NCBI GenBank assembly: GCA_900553155.1
Contig: USCM01000039.1
Coordinates: 1-11,775, forward strand
DNA from: an uncultured Prevotella sp.
GTDB lineage: Bacteria > Bacteroidota > Bacteroidia > Bacteroidales > Bacteroidaceae
Direction of reading: 5' to 3'
DNA: 11,775 nt
Below are positions 1-6,995 of this stretch, one piece after another. Every line of letters starts with the position of its first letter. The stretch's first letter is position 1. The notes beneath the pieces were generated by a model. That model was not told where the DNA came from. It made no database searches and saw only the letters and a list, made by a program, of their open reading frames with translations. The position numbers were made by a program, and so were the translations under genes.

Positions 1-587
1 CTCTTGTTGCCGACAAGTGGAACACGTTCTGTGTGCCGTTTGATATCGACCTGACAGACGGAAAGTTGAATGGGGTAGAGGTTCGCGTAATGGAGTTTAT
101 GGATGTTGAGAGCAACATAATGTGTTTTGGAGCTACCACCAACATAAAGGCAGGAGAAGCTTATCTTATAAAGCCCCTTAACGAGAGCATCACCAATCCA
201 CTATTGCCCAACGTTACCATATCAAATAAGGAACCAATGACATCGGGCGATGGCAACTATTCTTTCGTTGGTGTATATAGTCCAAAGTCGTTTGACGAAC
301 AGGCTTCCAAAGTCTCCCTCTTTATCAATGGCAGTGCCAAGTTGAGTCGTCCTAAGGTCAACAGCACAATGAAGGGAATGAGAGCCTACTTTGCTTGTGC
401 GTCCGAACAGGCAGCAAGTGCACAGCTACAGCTTGGTGGCGAGCTTACAGGTGTAGCAAGCATAGTGTCAGATGTGGACGAGGACGGAAACATATACAAT
501 CTTAATGGCGTCTGCATTGGCAAGGATATAAAAGGCTTGTCCAAGGGATTGTATATCAAGAACGGCAAGAAGTTCGTAGTAAAGTAA
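1..587 (+). CDS. Secreted/surface protein, C-terminal fragment (5' end outside window)
   Basis: The reading frame is already open at base 3 (LVADKWNTFCVPFDI...), so the GTG at 33 is not the real start and the gene begins upstream of the window. About 194 residues are visible. The piece starts with a 'KWNTFCVPFDI' motif, continues through 'AGEAYLIKP' (about 150-175) and 'GMRAYF', and ends with 'IYNLNG' then 'KGLYIKNGKKFVVK' (about 492-584), followed by TAA at 585-587. This arrangement is familiar from the C-terminal ends of large secreted proteins of Prevotella and relatives. The final motif resembles the short beta-sandwich tails found on exported Bacteroidota proteins, some of which are type IX secretion signals. 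The function of the main body cannot be told because it lies outside the window. Export to the cell surface is inference from the tail. The gene converges on secA across a shared terminator. Confidence 0.8.
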   Translation, partial: LVADKWNTFCVPFDIDLTDGKLNGVEVRVMEFMDVESNIMCFGATTNIKAGEAYLIKPLNESITNPLLPNVTISNKEPMTSGDGNYSFVGVYSPKSFDEQASKVSLFINGSAKLSRPKVNSTMKGMRAYFACASEQAASAQLQLGGELTGVASIVSDVDEDGNIYNLNGVCIGKDIKGLSKGLYIKNGKKFVVK

Positions 588-637
588 GCTTAGCGAAATT
601 TCTAAATATGTATCTTCTATAAACAAGGGGTGTATAA

Positions 638-672
638 AAAAGGGAGGAAACCGCATTGGCTTCCTCCCTTTT
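638..672. terminator. Bidirectional intrinsic terminator between convergent genes
   Basis: An inverted repeat pairs 638-652 with 658-672 around a 5-base loop (GCATT). The core is GGGAGGAA against TTCCTCCC, with one A-C mismatch at 650/660 and a CC/GG closing pair. The flanks are A-rich on the left (636-641) and T-rich on the right (669-672). Read on the minus strand, the stem is followed by a run of six T, which suits termination of secA. Read on the plus strand it ends the secreted-protein gene 50 bases after its stop. The paired arms and U-tract are directly visible. Function in both directions is inferred from the gene orientation. Confidence 0.85.
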
Positions 673-711
673 GGTATCATAGTGGGCTAATTGTTGTTAG
701 CCGTCCACTTC

Positions 712-3700
712 TTACTCAAGACCCTTTCCGTGGCAGTTCTTAAACTTCTTGCCGCTTCCGCATGGGCAAGGATCGTTGCGTCCAGGCATCTTGTCCTTTA
801 CAAGCGGAGTGTGGTTCTCCTCTATCTCGCGAGTGTCCTGGTTTGCTGCAGCCTGCTGAGCCTCGTCGTCGAGGTCAACTTTCTGCTCAGTGTAGTTCTG
901 ACGCTGTGTTGGCTGCTCTGGAGCTGCCTCATGAACCTCCTCCTGGCGCTGCATTTCTGGAATCTGACCACGTGTCAAGATGCTTGTAATGCGGTTGTTC
1001 ATATCGTTCACCATAGAGTCGAACAGCTTGGCACTCTCAAGCTTAAAGATAAGCAATGGGTCCTTCTGCTCGTATGATGCGTTCTGTACGCTGTGGCGAA
1101 GTTCGTCGAGCTGACGCAGATTCTCCTTCCAGCAGTCGTCAATGATATGAAGCATGATGACGCGCTCAAACTGCTTAACAACGTCCTTTCCTTCTGTGCG
1201 GTAAGCCTCCTTAAGGTTGCAAGGAATGTTGTATACACGCTTGCCGTCTGTGATAGGCACCATAATGCGCTCGTAGATAGCACCCTGGTTTTCCTCCACC
1301 TCTTTTATTATAGGCCATGCAACGCTCTCGATGCGGTCGGTTTTGCGCTTGAATGTAGCCATAGCGCTCTGGAAAGCGCGCTCCTCGAGGTCCTCAGGCT
1401 TGATGTTGTTGAAGTCTTCCTCTGTAAATGGACATTCCATAGCCAGAACCTTCAAGAACTGCTCGCGGCAGCCTTCGTAGTCGTTAGTCTCGATGATGTT
1501 TACAACGCGGTCCCAGATAACGTTGGTGATATCCATACCGATGCGCTCGCCCATAAGAGCGTGGCGGCGCTTCTCGTAGATAACGGTGCGCTGCTTGTTC
1601 ATCACGTCGTCGTATTCGAGGAGGTGCTTACGTATACCGAAGTTGTTCTCCTCAACCTTCTTCTGTGCGCGTTCGATGCTCTTCGAGATCATTGGGTTCT
1701 CGATACGGTCGCCCTCCTGGAATCCGAGGCGGTCCATAAGGCTTGCGATGCGCTCCGAAGCGAACAGACGCATAAGCTTATCCTCAAGCGAGACATAGAA
1801 TACAGAGCTACCCGGGTCGCCCTGACGTCCGGCACGTCCACGCAACTGGCGGTCTACGCGGCGGCTCTCATGACGCTCTGTACCGATGATGGCAAGACCG
1901 CCTGCAGCCTTAACCTCAGGTGTAAGCTTGATATCGGTACCACGACCAGCCATATTGGTGGCTATAGTAACCGCACCGAGCAAGCGTTCCTCCTTGTGCT
2001 TGTTGCCGTCCTCGTCAACGATTTCGACCATACCCATTGTGCTGCGGCCAGCCTCGGCTACGATGTCTGCCTCCTTCTTGTGCAGCTTAGCGTTAAGCAC
2101 CTGATGAGGAATCTTGCGCATATTGAGCATCTTAGAGATAAGCTCAGAGATTTCTACAGATGTTGTACCCACCAAAACAGGGCGTCCGCTGTTGCGCATT
2201 TCAACTATCTCGTCGATAACGGCAGCATACTTCTCGCGTGCAGTCTTGTACACACGGTCGTCGAGGTCCTTACGAAGGATAGGACGGTTGGTAGGAATCT
2301 CCACAACATCGAGCTTGTAGATATCCCAGAACTCGCCTGCCTCTGTAGAAGCTGTACCGGTCATACCCGAAAGCTTGTGGTACATACGGAAGTAGTTCTG
2401 CAGCGTGATGGTAGCGAAAGTCTGTGTTGCAGCCTCTACCTTTACGTGCTCCTTGGCTTCAACAGCCTGGTGCAAGCCGTCGCTCCAACGGCGTCCTTCC
2501 ATGATACGTCCGGTCTGCTCGTCCACAATCTTCACCTCGCCGTCCATAACGACATACTCGTCGTCCTTGTTGAACATGGTGTAAGCCTTAAGCAACTGCT
2601 GCAGAGTGTGTACACGCTCCGACTGCACTGCGTAGTGGTTTAGCAAGTCGTCCTTCTTGTCGAGACGCTGCTGCTCGTCAATATCCTTTTCGTTTTCAAG
2701 AGCCGATAGCTCTGAAGTGATGTCTGGCAATACGAAGAGTTCCTTGTCATTAACCTGGTTTGCAAGCCATTCGGTACCCTTGTCGGTAAGGTCGCAGCTG
2801 TTAAGCTTCTCGTCAACAACGAAGTACAGCGGTTCGACAGCCTCCGGCATACGGCGGTTGTTGTTCTCCATATAGTACTCCTCTGTCTTGAGCATACCAG
2901 CCTTGATGCCTTCCTCAGAGAGGTATTTGATAAGCGGCTTGTTCTTAGGCAGTGCCTTGTGCGAGCGGTACAGAGCGAGGAAGCCTTCATCAAGCTTCTT
3001 CTGGTCGTTGGCCTTCTGACCCTCAGAGATAAGCTGCTTAGCCTCTGCAAGATATTGTGTGGCAAGCTTGCGCTGCACGTCAACAAGACGTTCTACCAGC
3101 GGCTGATACTCCTCAAACATCTGGTCGTCGCCCTTGGCAACCGGACCTGATATGATAAGCGGTGTACGTGCGTCGTCGATAAGTACCGAGTCAACCTCAT
3201 CGACGATGGCATAGTTGTGCTTGCGCTGTACAAGGTCGGCTGGCGAGAGTGCCATATTGTCGCGCAGATAGTCGAAACCAAACTCGTTGTTGGTACCGAA
3301 GGTGATGTCTGCCATATAAGCCTTGCGGCGCTCAGGCGAGTTGGGGCGGTGCTTGTCGATGCAGTCAACCGACAAACCGTTGAACATATAGAGCGGGCCC
3401 ATCCACTCAGAGTCGCGCTTGGCAAGGTAGTCGTTCACAGTTACCACGTGTACGCCATTGCCAGTGAGGGCATTAAGGAATACAGGCAGGGTAGAAACGA
3501 GTGTCTTACCCTCACCGGTAGCCATCTCGGCAATCTTGCCCTGGTGCAGAACGATACCGCCAAACAACTGTACGTCGTAGTGAATCATCTCCCACTTAAG
3601 GTCGTTGCCGCCTGCTGTCCAGTGGTTGTGGTATATAGCCTTGTCGCCGTCGATAGTGATAAAGTCGTTCTTAGGGTTGGCAGCAAGCTCGCGGTCAAAC

Positions 3701-4098
3701 TCGGTTGCGGTAACAACTGTCTCCTCGTTCTCGGCAAAGCGGCGAGCTGTGTCCTTAACGATAGAGAAGGCAACAGGCATAACCTCGTCGAGAGCCTTCT
3801 CGTAGATGTCGAGCACCTCTTTCTCGAGTTTGTCGATAGCGTTGAAGATGCTTTCGCGCTCGTCGATAGGAGTCTCCTCAATCTTAGCCTTCAGCTCGGC
3901 AATCTTCTCCTTCTGCTGCTTGGCAGAGTCTTGTACATACTGTTGCAGCTGCTTTGTGCGTGCACGCAATTCGTCGTTGCTCAGCTTCTGAATCTCAGGA
4001 TAAGCCTCCTTAACCTTGTTTACGAGGGGTTGAATGAGCTTCATGTCCTTTGATGACTTGTTGCCAAACAATGACTGTAGAAATTTGTTGAAATTCAT
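712..4098 (-). CDS. secA: Preprotein translocase ATPase SecA
   Basis: SecA is the cytoplasmic motor ATPase that pushes unfolded preproteins through SecYEG. At 1128 residues it is much longer than the 901-residue E. coli protein. Visible motifs: Walker A ATGEGKT at 193-199, DEVD at 300-303, LIDDARTPLIISG at 306-318, SGMTGTAST at 577-585, GRGTD at 718-722, and the helicase-II stretch QLRGRAGRQGDPGSS at 751-765. The helical scaffold/wing region follows, then a charged linker (about 1048-1100), then a SEC-C zinc motif with Cys1111, Cys1113, Cys1122 and His1123. Extra segments relative to E. coli lie around residues 55-100, 122-170 and 335-420, as expected for Bacteroidota SecA. The ATG at 4096-4098 gives the normal N-terminal helix 'MNFNKFLQSLFG'. 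The gene is intact, lies 135 bp downstream of the phosphatase-like gene and ends at the shared terminator. No SecM-like leader peptide is evident upstream. Confidence 0.98.
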   Translation of the reverse strand: MNFNKFLQSLFGNKSSKDMKLIQPLVNKVKEAYPEIQKLSNDELRARTKQLQQYVQDSAKQQKEKIAELKAKIEETPIDERESIFNAIDKLEKEVLDIYEKALDEVMPVAFSIVKDTARRFAENEETVVTATEFDRELAANPKNDFITIDGDKAIYHNHWTAGGNDLKWEMIHYDVQLFGGIVLHQGKIAEMATGEGKTLVSTLPVFLNALTGNGVHVVTVNDYLAKRDSEWMGPLYMFNGLSVDCIDKHRPNSPERRKAYMADITFGTNNEFGFDYLRDNMALSPADLVQRKHNYAIVDEVDSVLIDDARTPLIISGPVAKGDDQMFEEYQPLVERLVDVQRKLATQYLAEAKQLISEGQKANDQKKLDEGFLALYRSHKALPKNKPLIKYLSEEGIKAGMLKTEEYYMENNNRRMPEAVEPLYFVVDEKLNSCDLTDKGTEWLANQVNDKELFVLPDITSELSALENEKDIDEQQRLDKKDDLLNHYAVQSERVHTLQQLLKAYTMFNKDDEYVVMDGEVKIVDEQTGRIMEGRRWSDGLHQAVEAKEHVKVEAATQTFATITLQNYFRMYHKLSGMTGTASTEAGEFWDIYKLDVVEIPTNRPILRKDLDDRVYKTAREKYAAVIDEIVEMRNSGRPVLVGTTSVEISELISKMLNMRKIPHQVLNAKLHKKEADIVAEAGRSTMGMVEIVDEDGNKHKEERLLGAVTIATNMAGRGTDIKLTPEVKAAGGLAIIGTERHESRRVDRQLRGRAGRQGDPGSSVFYVSLEDKLMRLFASERIASLMDRLGFQEGDRIENPMISKSIERAQKKVEENNFGIRKHLLEYDDVMNKQRTVIYEKRRHALMGERIGMDITNVIWDRVVNIIETNDYEGCREQFLKVLAMECPFTEEDFNNIKPEDLEERAFQSAMATFKRKTDRIESVAWPIIKEVEENQGAIYERIMVPITDGKRVYNIPCNLKEAYRTEGKDVVKQFERVIMLHIIDDCWKENLRQLDELRHSVQNASYEQKDPLLIFKLESAKLFDSMVNDMNNRITSILTRGQIPEMQRQEEVHEAAPEQPTQRQNYTEQKVDLDDEAQQAAANQDTREIEENHTPLVKDKMPGRNDPCPCGSGKKFKNCHGKGLE

Positions 4099-4177
4099 TG
4101 TATATTTGTTTTTATTATATGCTTGTTGTTAATATTGGGTGTAAAATTACTAAAAAAAATCCAAACAGCACCATGTT

Positions 4178-4227
4178 GGCGCCTGTAAACGGCATAATAT
4201 ATGTGTTTGCCGTTGCTACAGGTGGCC
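4178..4227 (-). other. Long hairpin between the phosphatase-like gene and secA
   Basis: An imperfect inverted repeat fills the intergenic region just after the minus-strand stop at 4234. CCTGTA (4182-4187) pairs with TACAGG (4217-4222), and AACGGC (4188-4193) pairs with GCCGTT (4209-4214), with a 2-base bulge (4215-4216) and a 15-base AT-rich loop. GGC (4178-4180) can extend the stem to GCC at 4225-4227, with a G-T pair and a bulge between. A run of eight A on the plus strand (4152-4159), read as U in the minus-strand RNA, lies 18 bases beyond the stem. That is too far for a textbook terminator, so it may be a weak terminator, a processing site or part of the secA leader. A TAATTTTA (minus strand, 4142-4149) one base off the Bacteroidota -7 consensus lies nearby, but no well-spaced -33 TTG was found. 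Confidence 0.45.
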
Positions 4228-4233
4228 TAAACG

Positions 4234-5595
4234 CTATTGTAGGGGTGCTGAAGAACAAGCATTTGGTGCACGTATACGTATGGCTTTAGCAATAGTAGGT
4301 GCAATGCGGTCTACTGTTGCCGGGGTTGTTATACGTTCGGCTTTTACTCCCGCTCCATACAGGATGATAGGGAATGGGATGAAAGCCGCACGTGAAAAGT
4401 AATTTTCGTGACTGTCTTCGTTTATTATTTGCCAACCTGGAGCGGTCTCTATGATAAGGTCGCCGCTAACGGCTGGGTTGTACGGGCTTGTTGTTACGTT
4501 GCGCACACCGGCAGTCATGCCGAGCAGTTCCTTTGAGCGTGTTATTACATCCGTAAAGCTTATGTGTCGCTGCTCAATTAGTTTGCGGTCAAGATATATT
4601 TGGTTGTGGAAACAGGTCTCCACATATTTAGCCTGTCCGTATATCGCCCCGAGGTACATATTAAGCAGATTGGCGGTGCGGTTGATGTAGAATGTGCCTG
4701 ATGGTATGCGGAAACGCTGATAGTCTACCTGCTGCTCGTCGGTGTATCCTGTGCTTGTAAGCACAAACATCACCTTGTCGCTGCCCACGTTCTCCTCAAT
4801 GCGCTTGATGAGCGAGGCAAGTGTGCGGTCGAGCTTAACGTATATAATCTCCATTTCCGACTGCCATACGGTGGCGTCGGTACCCTTAGCCGACAATGTA
4901 ACCGACAGCATATCCGTGATGTTGTCGCGTCCCATGCCCATCTGCTTGACGCACGCTACCGACATGTCGGCAACGGCATCGTTGTCGCCTGTAGTGCCTC
5001 TTGCGCTGGCATTGTTGTATGTTCTTACAAGAGCCTGTGCTCCCTTAGAGTAGTAGCTGGATGTGGTCCATAGGTTGCTCTTGTCGTTCACCCAAAAGGC
5101 TCCGTCGGCGGCATGGCCTGCCGACAGCACGGCAGCATCCTTCTCTTGTGCCACCGAGTAGACGATGGCGGCTCCCTTGGTGGATATCTTAAGCTCGTCG
5201 CCCACAGTTGTGGTTGCAATCTTCTGCGGCGACACGCCATGTGTGTTGTCGTCGGTGCAGAAAACGGGGCGCAGCGTGTTGCGGTCTACCCATTGAGTGG
5301 CTACAATATTGTTGTAGTGTGGGGTAGTGCCGGTAGCTATCGAGGCAATGGCAGACGCCCTGTCTACAGGAGAGAAGGGGTAGCTTGCAGCCTCGTATAC
5401 GCATCCTTTTTGCAGAAGACGCTTGAAACCTTCCTCGCCGTACAGAGGTGCAAAGTGCTCGATGTAGTCGGTGCGCAGCTGGTCTACAGCGATGTTCACG
5501 ACAAGTCGTGGGGCAGGCTGTAGGCTTTGCGCCGACATCTCGGTCATATTGCCGAGCAGTGTCAGCAGGATAATGGTCGATAAGTATCTATTCAT
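4234..5595 (-). CDS. PafA-like alkaline phosphatase superfamily protein, probably catalytically inactive
   Basis: A 453-residue exported protein with a signal peptide (1 to about 22, MSA-Q cleavage). The fold signature is that of PafA/nucleotide pyrophosphatase-type phosphatases: 'VDQLRTDY' (37-44), 'GFKRLL', 'ATGTTPHYNNIVATQWVDR', 'AAVLSAGHAADGAFW', 'LDRTLASLI', and 'ILYGAGVKAE' near the end. In active PafA the nucleophile is Thr79, with Asn100, Lys162 and Arg164 and zinc ligands Asp38, Asp305, His309, Asp352, His353 and His486. By motif alignment, here only the first Asp (D38) is kept and the nucleophile position is Ser75. The others read T100, E151, D153, G238, T242, T282, G283 and about P407. 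The protein is also about 90 residues shorter than PafA. I infer a folded periplasmic pseudo-enzyme with a binding or scaffolding role. The frame is intact with no stop or shift, so it is not simple decay. It follows the DUF4105 gene by 41 bp (probable operon). Start ATG is at 5593-5595. Confidence 0.85.
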   Translation of the reverse strand: MNRYLSTIILLTLLGNMTEMSAQSLQPAPRLVVNIAVDQLRTDYIEHFAPLYGEEGFKRLLQKGCVYEAASYPFSPVDRASAIASIATGTTPHYNNIVATQWVDRNTLRPVFCTDDNTHGVSPQKIATTTVGDELKISTKGAAIVYSVAQEKDAAVLSAGHAADGAFWVNDKSNLWTTSSYYSKGAQALVRTYNNASARGTTGDNDAVADMSVACVKQMGMGRDNITDMLSVTLSAKGTDATVWQSEMEIIYVKLDRTLASLIKRIEENVGSDKVMFVLTSTGYTDEQQVDYQRFRIPSGTFYINRTANLLNMYLGAIYGQAKYVETCFHNQIYLDRKLIEQRHISFTDVITRSKELLGMTAGVRNVTTSPYNPAVSGDLIIETAPGWQIINEDSHENYFSRAAFIPFPIILYGAGVKAERITTPATVDRIAPTIAKAIRIRAPNACSSAPLQ

Positions 5596-5636
5596 TTTAT
5601 ATTATTGTATCTCGTAAAGTCGTAAATTTAAGTATT

Positions 5637-6815
5637 CTACTTGTGATATCTTAATAGCAAAGATAATGCCACAAATATCAATCCCTCTGCATAGTCAAGG
5701 AAAAATCCAGCTATAAGGAATATCAATATACATGCAGCCCATGTCTTTATCCACCAGTTGCGTTTGCCTTTTCGTATTGCCTTGGTTGTAGGAATCGCCA
5801 TAAATAGCGACAGAGGATTGAGCAAGAGTATCTGCAAGTTGAGGCTCACGGTAGGGTGCTGCGAGAAGACCATAGCCAATAGTATCAGTCCGCACAAGCC
5901 AGTGGATAGCATCAAGGCAAGGTCGAGCCACCAATAGTTGGCTTTGCGCAAGGTTTCTATTACTGTAAGCGCCACCACCGCCAATGCTATTGCCAGCATA
6001 CATACAAATGGCGACAGCGGAAACGAGTCGCTGCCGACGTCGCTTGTGCGTGGCAGAACCCATGTGTCGGATGTCACCAAGGGTCGGCTTGCTTTGTTGC
6101 CGTCTTGTATCTTGGCCTTGGCAAAGTCGTCGGCAAGATGCTCGGGCAGAAACTGCTGCTCTGCACGCGATGTGTGCAGGTCGGCCTTAACACCCAACAG
6201 GAGGTCGTTGCCGAATCGTGCCCAGCGGTGTGTCTCGTTATATTGGTGTATCAGCTGTCTGAACGAGCGGCTGCTGTCAATCTTGTTGTGGTACGTCACC
6301 TTGCCGTTGATGTGGCTAAGGATGATGTCGCGCGCCTTCGTTGTGCAGTTGTTGTAGAAGTAGTTGTACCTGTACACACGGTTCTGCGGCTCGTAGTTGG
6401 TGTATATGGCATCGGCAATGGCTCGCTTCTCCTTGTTGGTAAGGTTCAGCACCTGCTGTCGTATGCCACAACCCGAAGCCGCATAGCTCGCCACAAAGTC
6501 GCTAAAGTATTCAATGCCCATCTCGTAGTCGGTCATTCCGAACACGAAGCGCAGCACAAAGAAGGGTTTGTCGAAGGAGAAGACGCCGTAGTTGATGGCA
6601 AGGTCGGTGTCGCGCGCCTTGTCGTTAAAGCGTATAGCCGTATGGCCATAAAGACTGTACACGTATGGTCTTGGGCCACACGTGAGCAGGCTAATCTCCA
6701 CCGAATCCATGTCTTTGTCGGCCGATTGGGGCTGGCAAAGAGCCGGCAAATTATTTGTTAATAACAAAAAAAATACCAGCAGAGTATGTATTAATTGTCT
6801 TTTAAATCGTTTCAC
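5637..6815 (-). CDS. DUF4105 protein with C-terminal membrane domain; candidate lipoprotein N-acyltransferase (Lnb-like)
   Basis: 392 residues. A signal peptide (hydrophobic 9-27) is followed by a DUF4105 domain (about 38-230) with the conserved 'YSLYGHTAIRF' (His58) and 'YNYFYNNCTTKARDII' (Cys157), a His/Cys pair as in a permuted papain/NlpC-like site. A linker with several Ser and Asp residues leads to about four or five membrane spans (roughly 268-287, 297-318, 324-343, 356-374, 376-389). The DUF4105 family includes the Firmicutes lipoprotein N-acyltransferase Lnb, and from memory a Bacteroides DUF4105 protein has been reported as that phylum's enzyme for the last step of lipoprotein maturation. 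Assigning that activity here is inference. The start is GTG at 6813-6815. An in-frame stop at 6831-6833 leaves no longer start, and the next Met (36) would lose the signal peptide. It heads the probable operon with the phosphatase-like gene. Confidence 0.8.
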   Translation of the reverse strand: MKRFKRQLIHTLLVFFLLLTNNLPALCQPQSADKDMDSVEISLLTCGPRPYVYSLYGHTAIRFNDKARDTDLAINYGVFSFDKPFFVLRFVFGMTDYEMGIEYFSDFVASYAASGCGIRQQVLNLTNKEKRAIADAIYTNYEPQNRVYRYNYFYNNCTTKARDIILSHINGKVTYHNKIDSSRSFRQLIHQYNETHRWARFGNDLLLGVKADLHTSRAEQQFLPEHLADDFAKAKIQDGNKASRPLVTSDTWVLPRTSDVGSDSFPLSPFVCMLAIALAVVALTVIETLRKANYWWLDLALMLSTGLCGLILLAMVFSQHPTVSLNLQILLLNPLSLFMAIPTTKAIRKGKRNWWIKTWAACILIFLIAGFFLDYAEGLIFVALSLLLRYHK

Positions 6816-6819
6816 GATG

Positions 6820-6827
6820 CAAAAATA
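6820..6827 (-). promoter_or_regulatory. Candidate -7 promoter element for the DUF4105 gene
   Basis: On the minus strand this reads TATTTTTG, a full match to the Bacteroidota -7 consensus TAnnTTTG. It lies only four bases upstream of the GTG start, so initiation here would give an almost leaderless mRNA. No convincing TTG -33 element was found at the usual distance, so the assignment is tentative. Confidence 0.35.
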
Positions 6828-6872
6828 ACTTTAATTTCTCAGTTTGCGTGCCTTTATTTCGTTTTTTTTCAA

Positions 6873-6880
6873 TAATTTTG
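6873..6880 (+). promoter_or_regulatory. Candidate -7 promoter element for the outer membrane protein gene
   Basis: TAATTTTG matches the Bacteroidota -7 consensus TAnnTTTG on the plus strand, about 115 bases upstream of the ATG at 6996. The nearest TTTG (6843-6846) is 26 bases away, longer than the usual spacing of about 19-22. If used, the transcript would carry a 5' leader of roughly 105-110 bases containing the hairpin at 6924-6951. Confidence 0.4.
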
Positions 6881-6923
6881 CAACCTGTTGTTCCGATAAG
6901 AGTAAATATGGAGCATAATGCCA

Positions 6924-6951
6924 CCTATTTATATATAATGTATAACATAGG
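6924..6951 (+). other. AT-rich hairpin in the 5' leader of the outer membrane protein gene
   Basis: CCTATTTATA (6924-6933) pairs with TATAA-C-ATAGG (6941-6951), with one bulged C at 6946 and a 7-base loop. It lies 44 bases before the start codon, in what should be the untranslated leader. A role in mRNA stability or translational control is possible but not shown; the stem is AT-rich and could arise by chance. Confidence 0.3.
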
Positions 6952-6995
6952 CCGGCATAGAAAGACATACATCAAAAAAACAAGATTTAGAGAAA

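Noticed and set aside
20..30. Lipobox reading of 'LPALC' in the DUF4105 protein (residues 23-27)
   Set aside because: Coordinates here are residue numbers of the DUF4105 protein. The residue before Cys27 is Leu and the -3 position is Pro, which do not fit a lipobox; an ordinary signal-peptidase site is more likely.
1093..2643. A 516-codon open frame on the plus strand, antisense to secA
   Set aside because: It lies wholly inside secA, whose motifs are unmistakable. Its translation is low-complexity Leu/Val/Cys/His-rich with no recognisable domain, as expected from the complement of a codon-biased gene.
3217..4053. A 278-codon plus-strand open frame over the 5' part of secA
   Set aside because: Shadow of secA in another frame, with the same biased composition and no domain.
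4098..4289. A 63-codon plus-strand frame across the secA upstream region, considered as a SecM-like leader
   Set aside because: It is on the strand opposite to secA and partly antisense to the phosphatase-like gene, so it cannot be a secA leader peptide.
6105..6761. A 218-codon plus-strand open frame over the DUF4105 gene
   Set aside because: It is antisense to a gene with a clear signal peptide, conserved His/Cys motifs and membrane spans; the antisense product has no recognisable feature.
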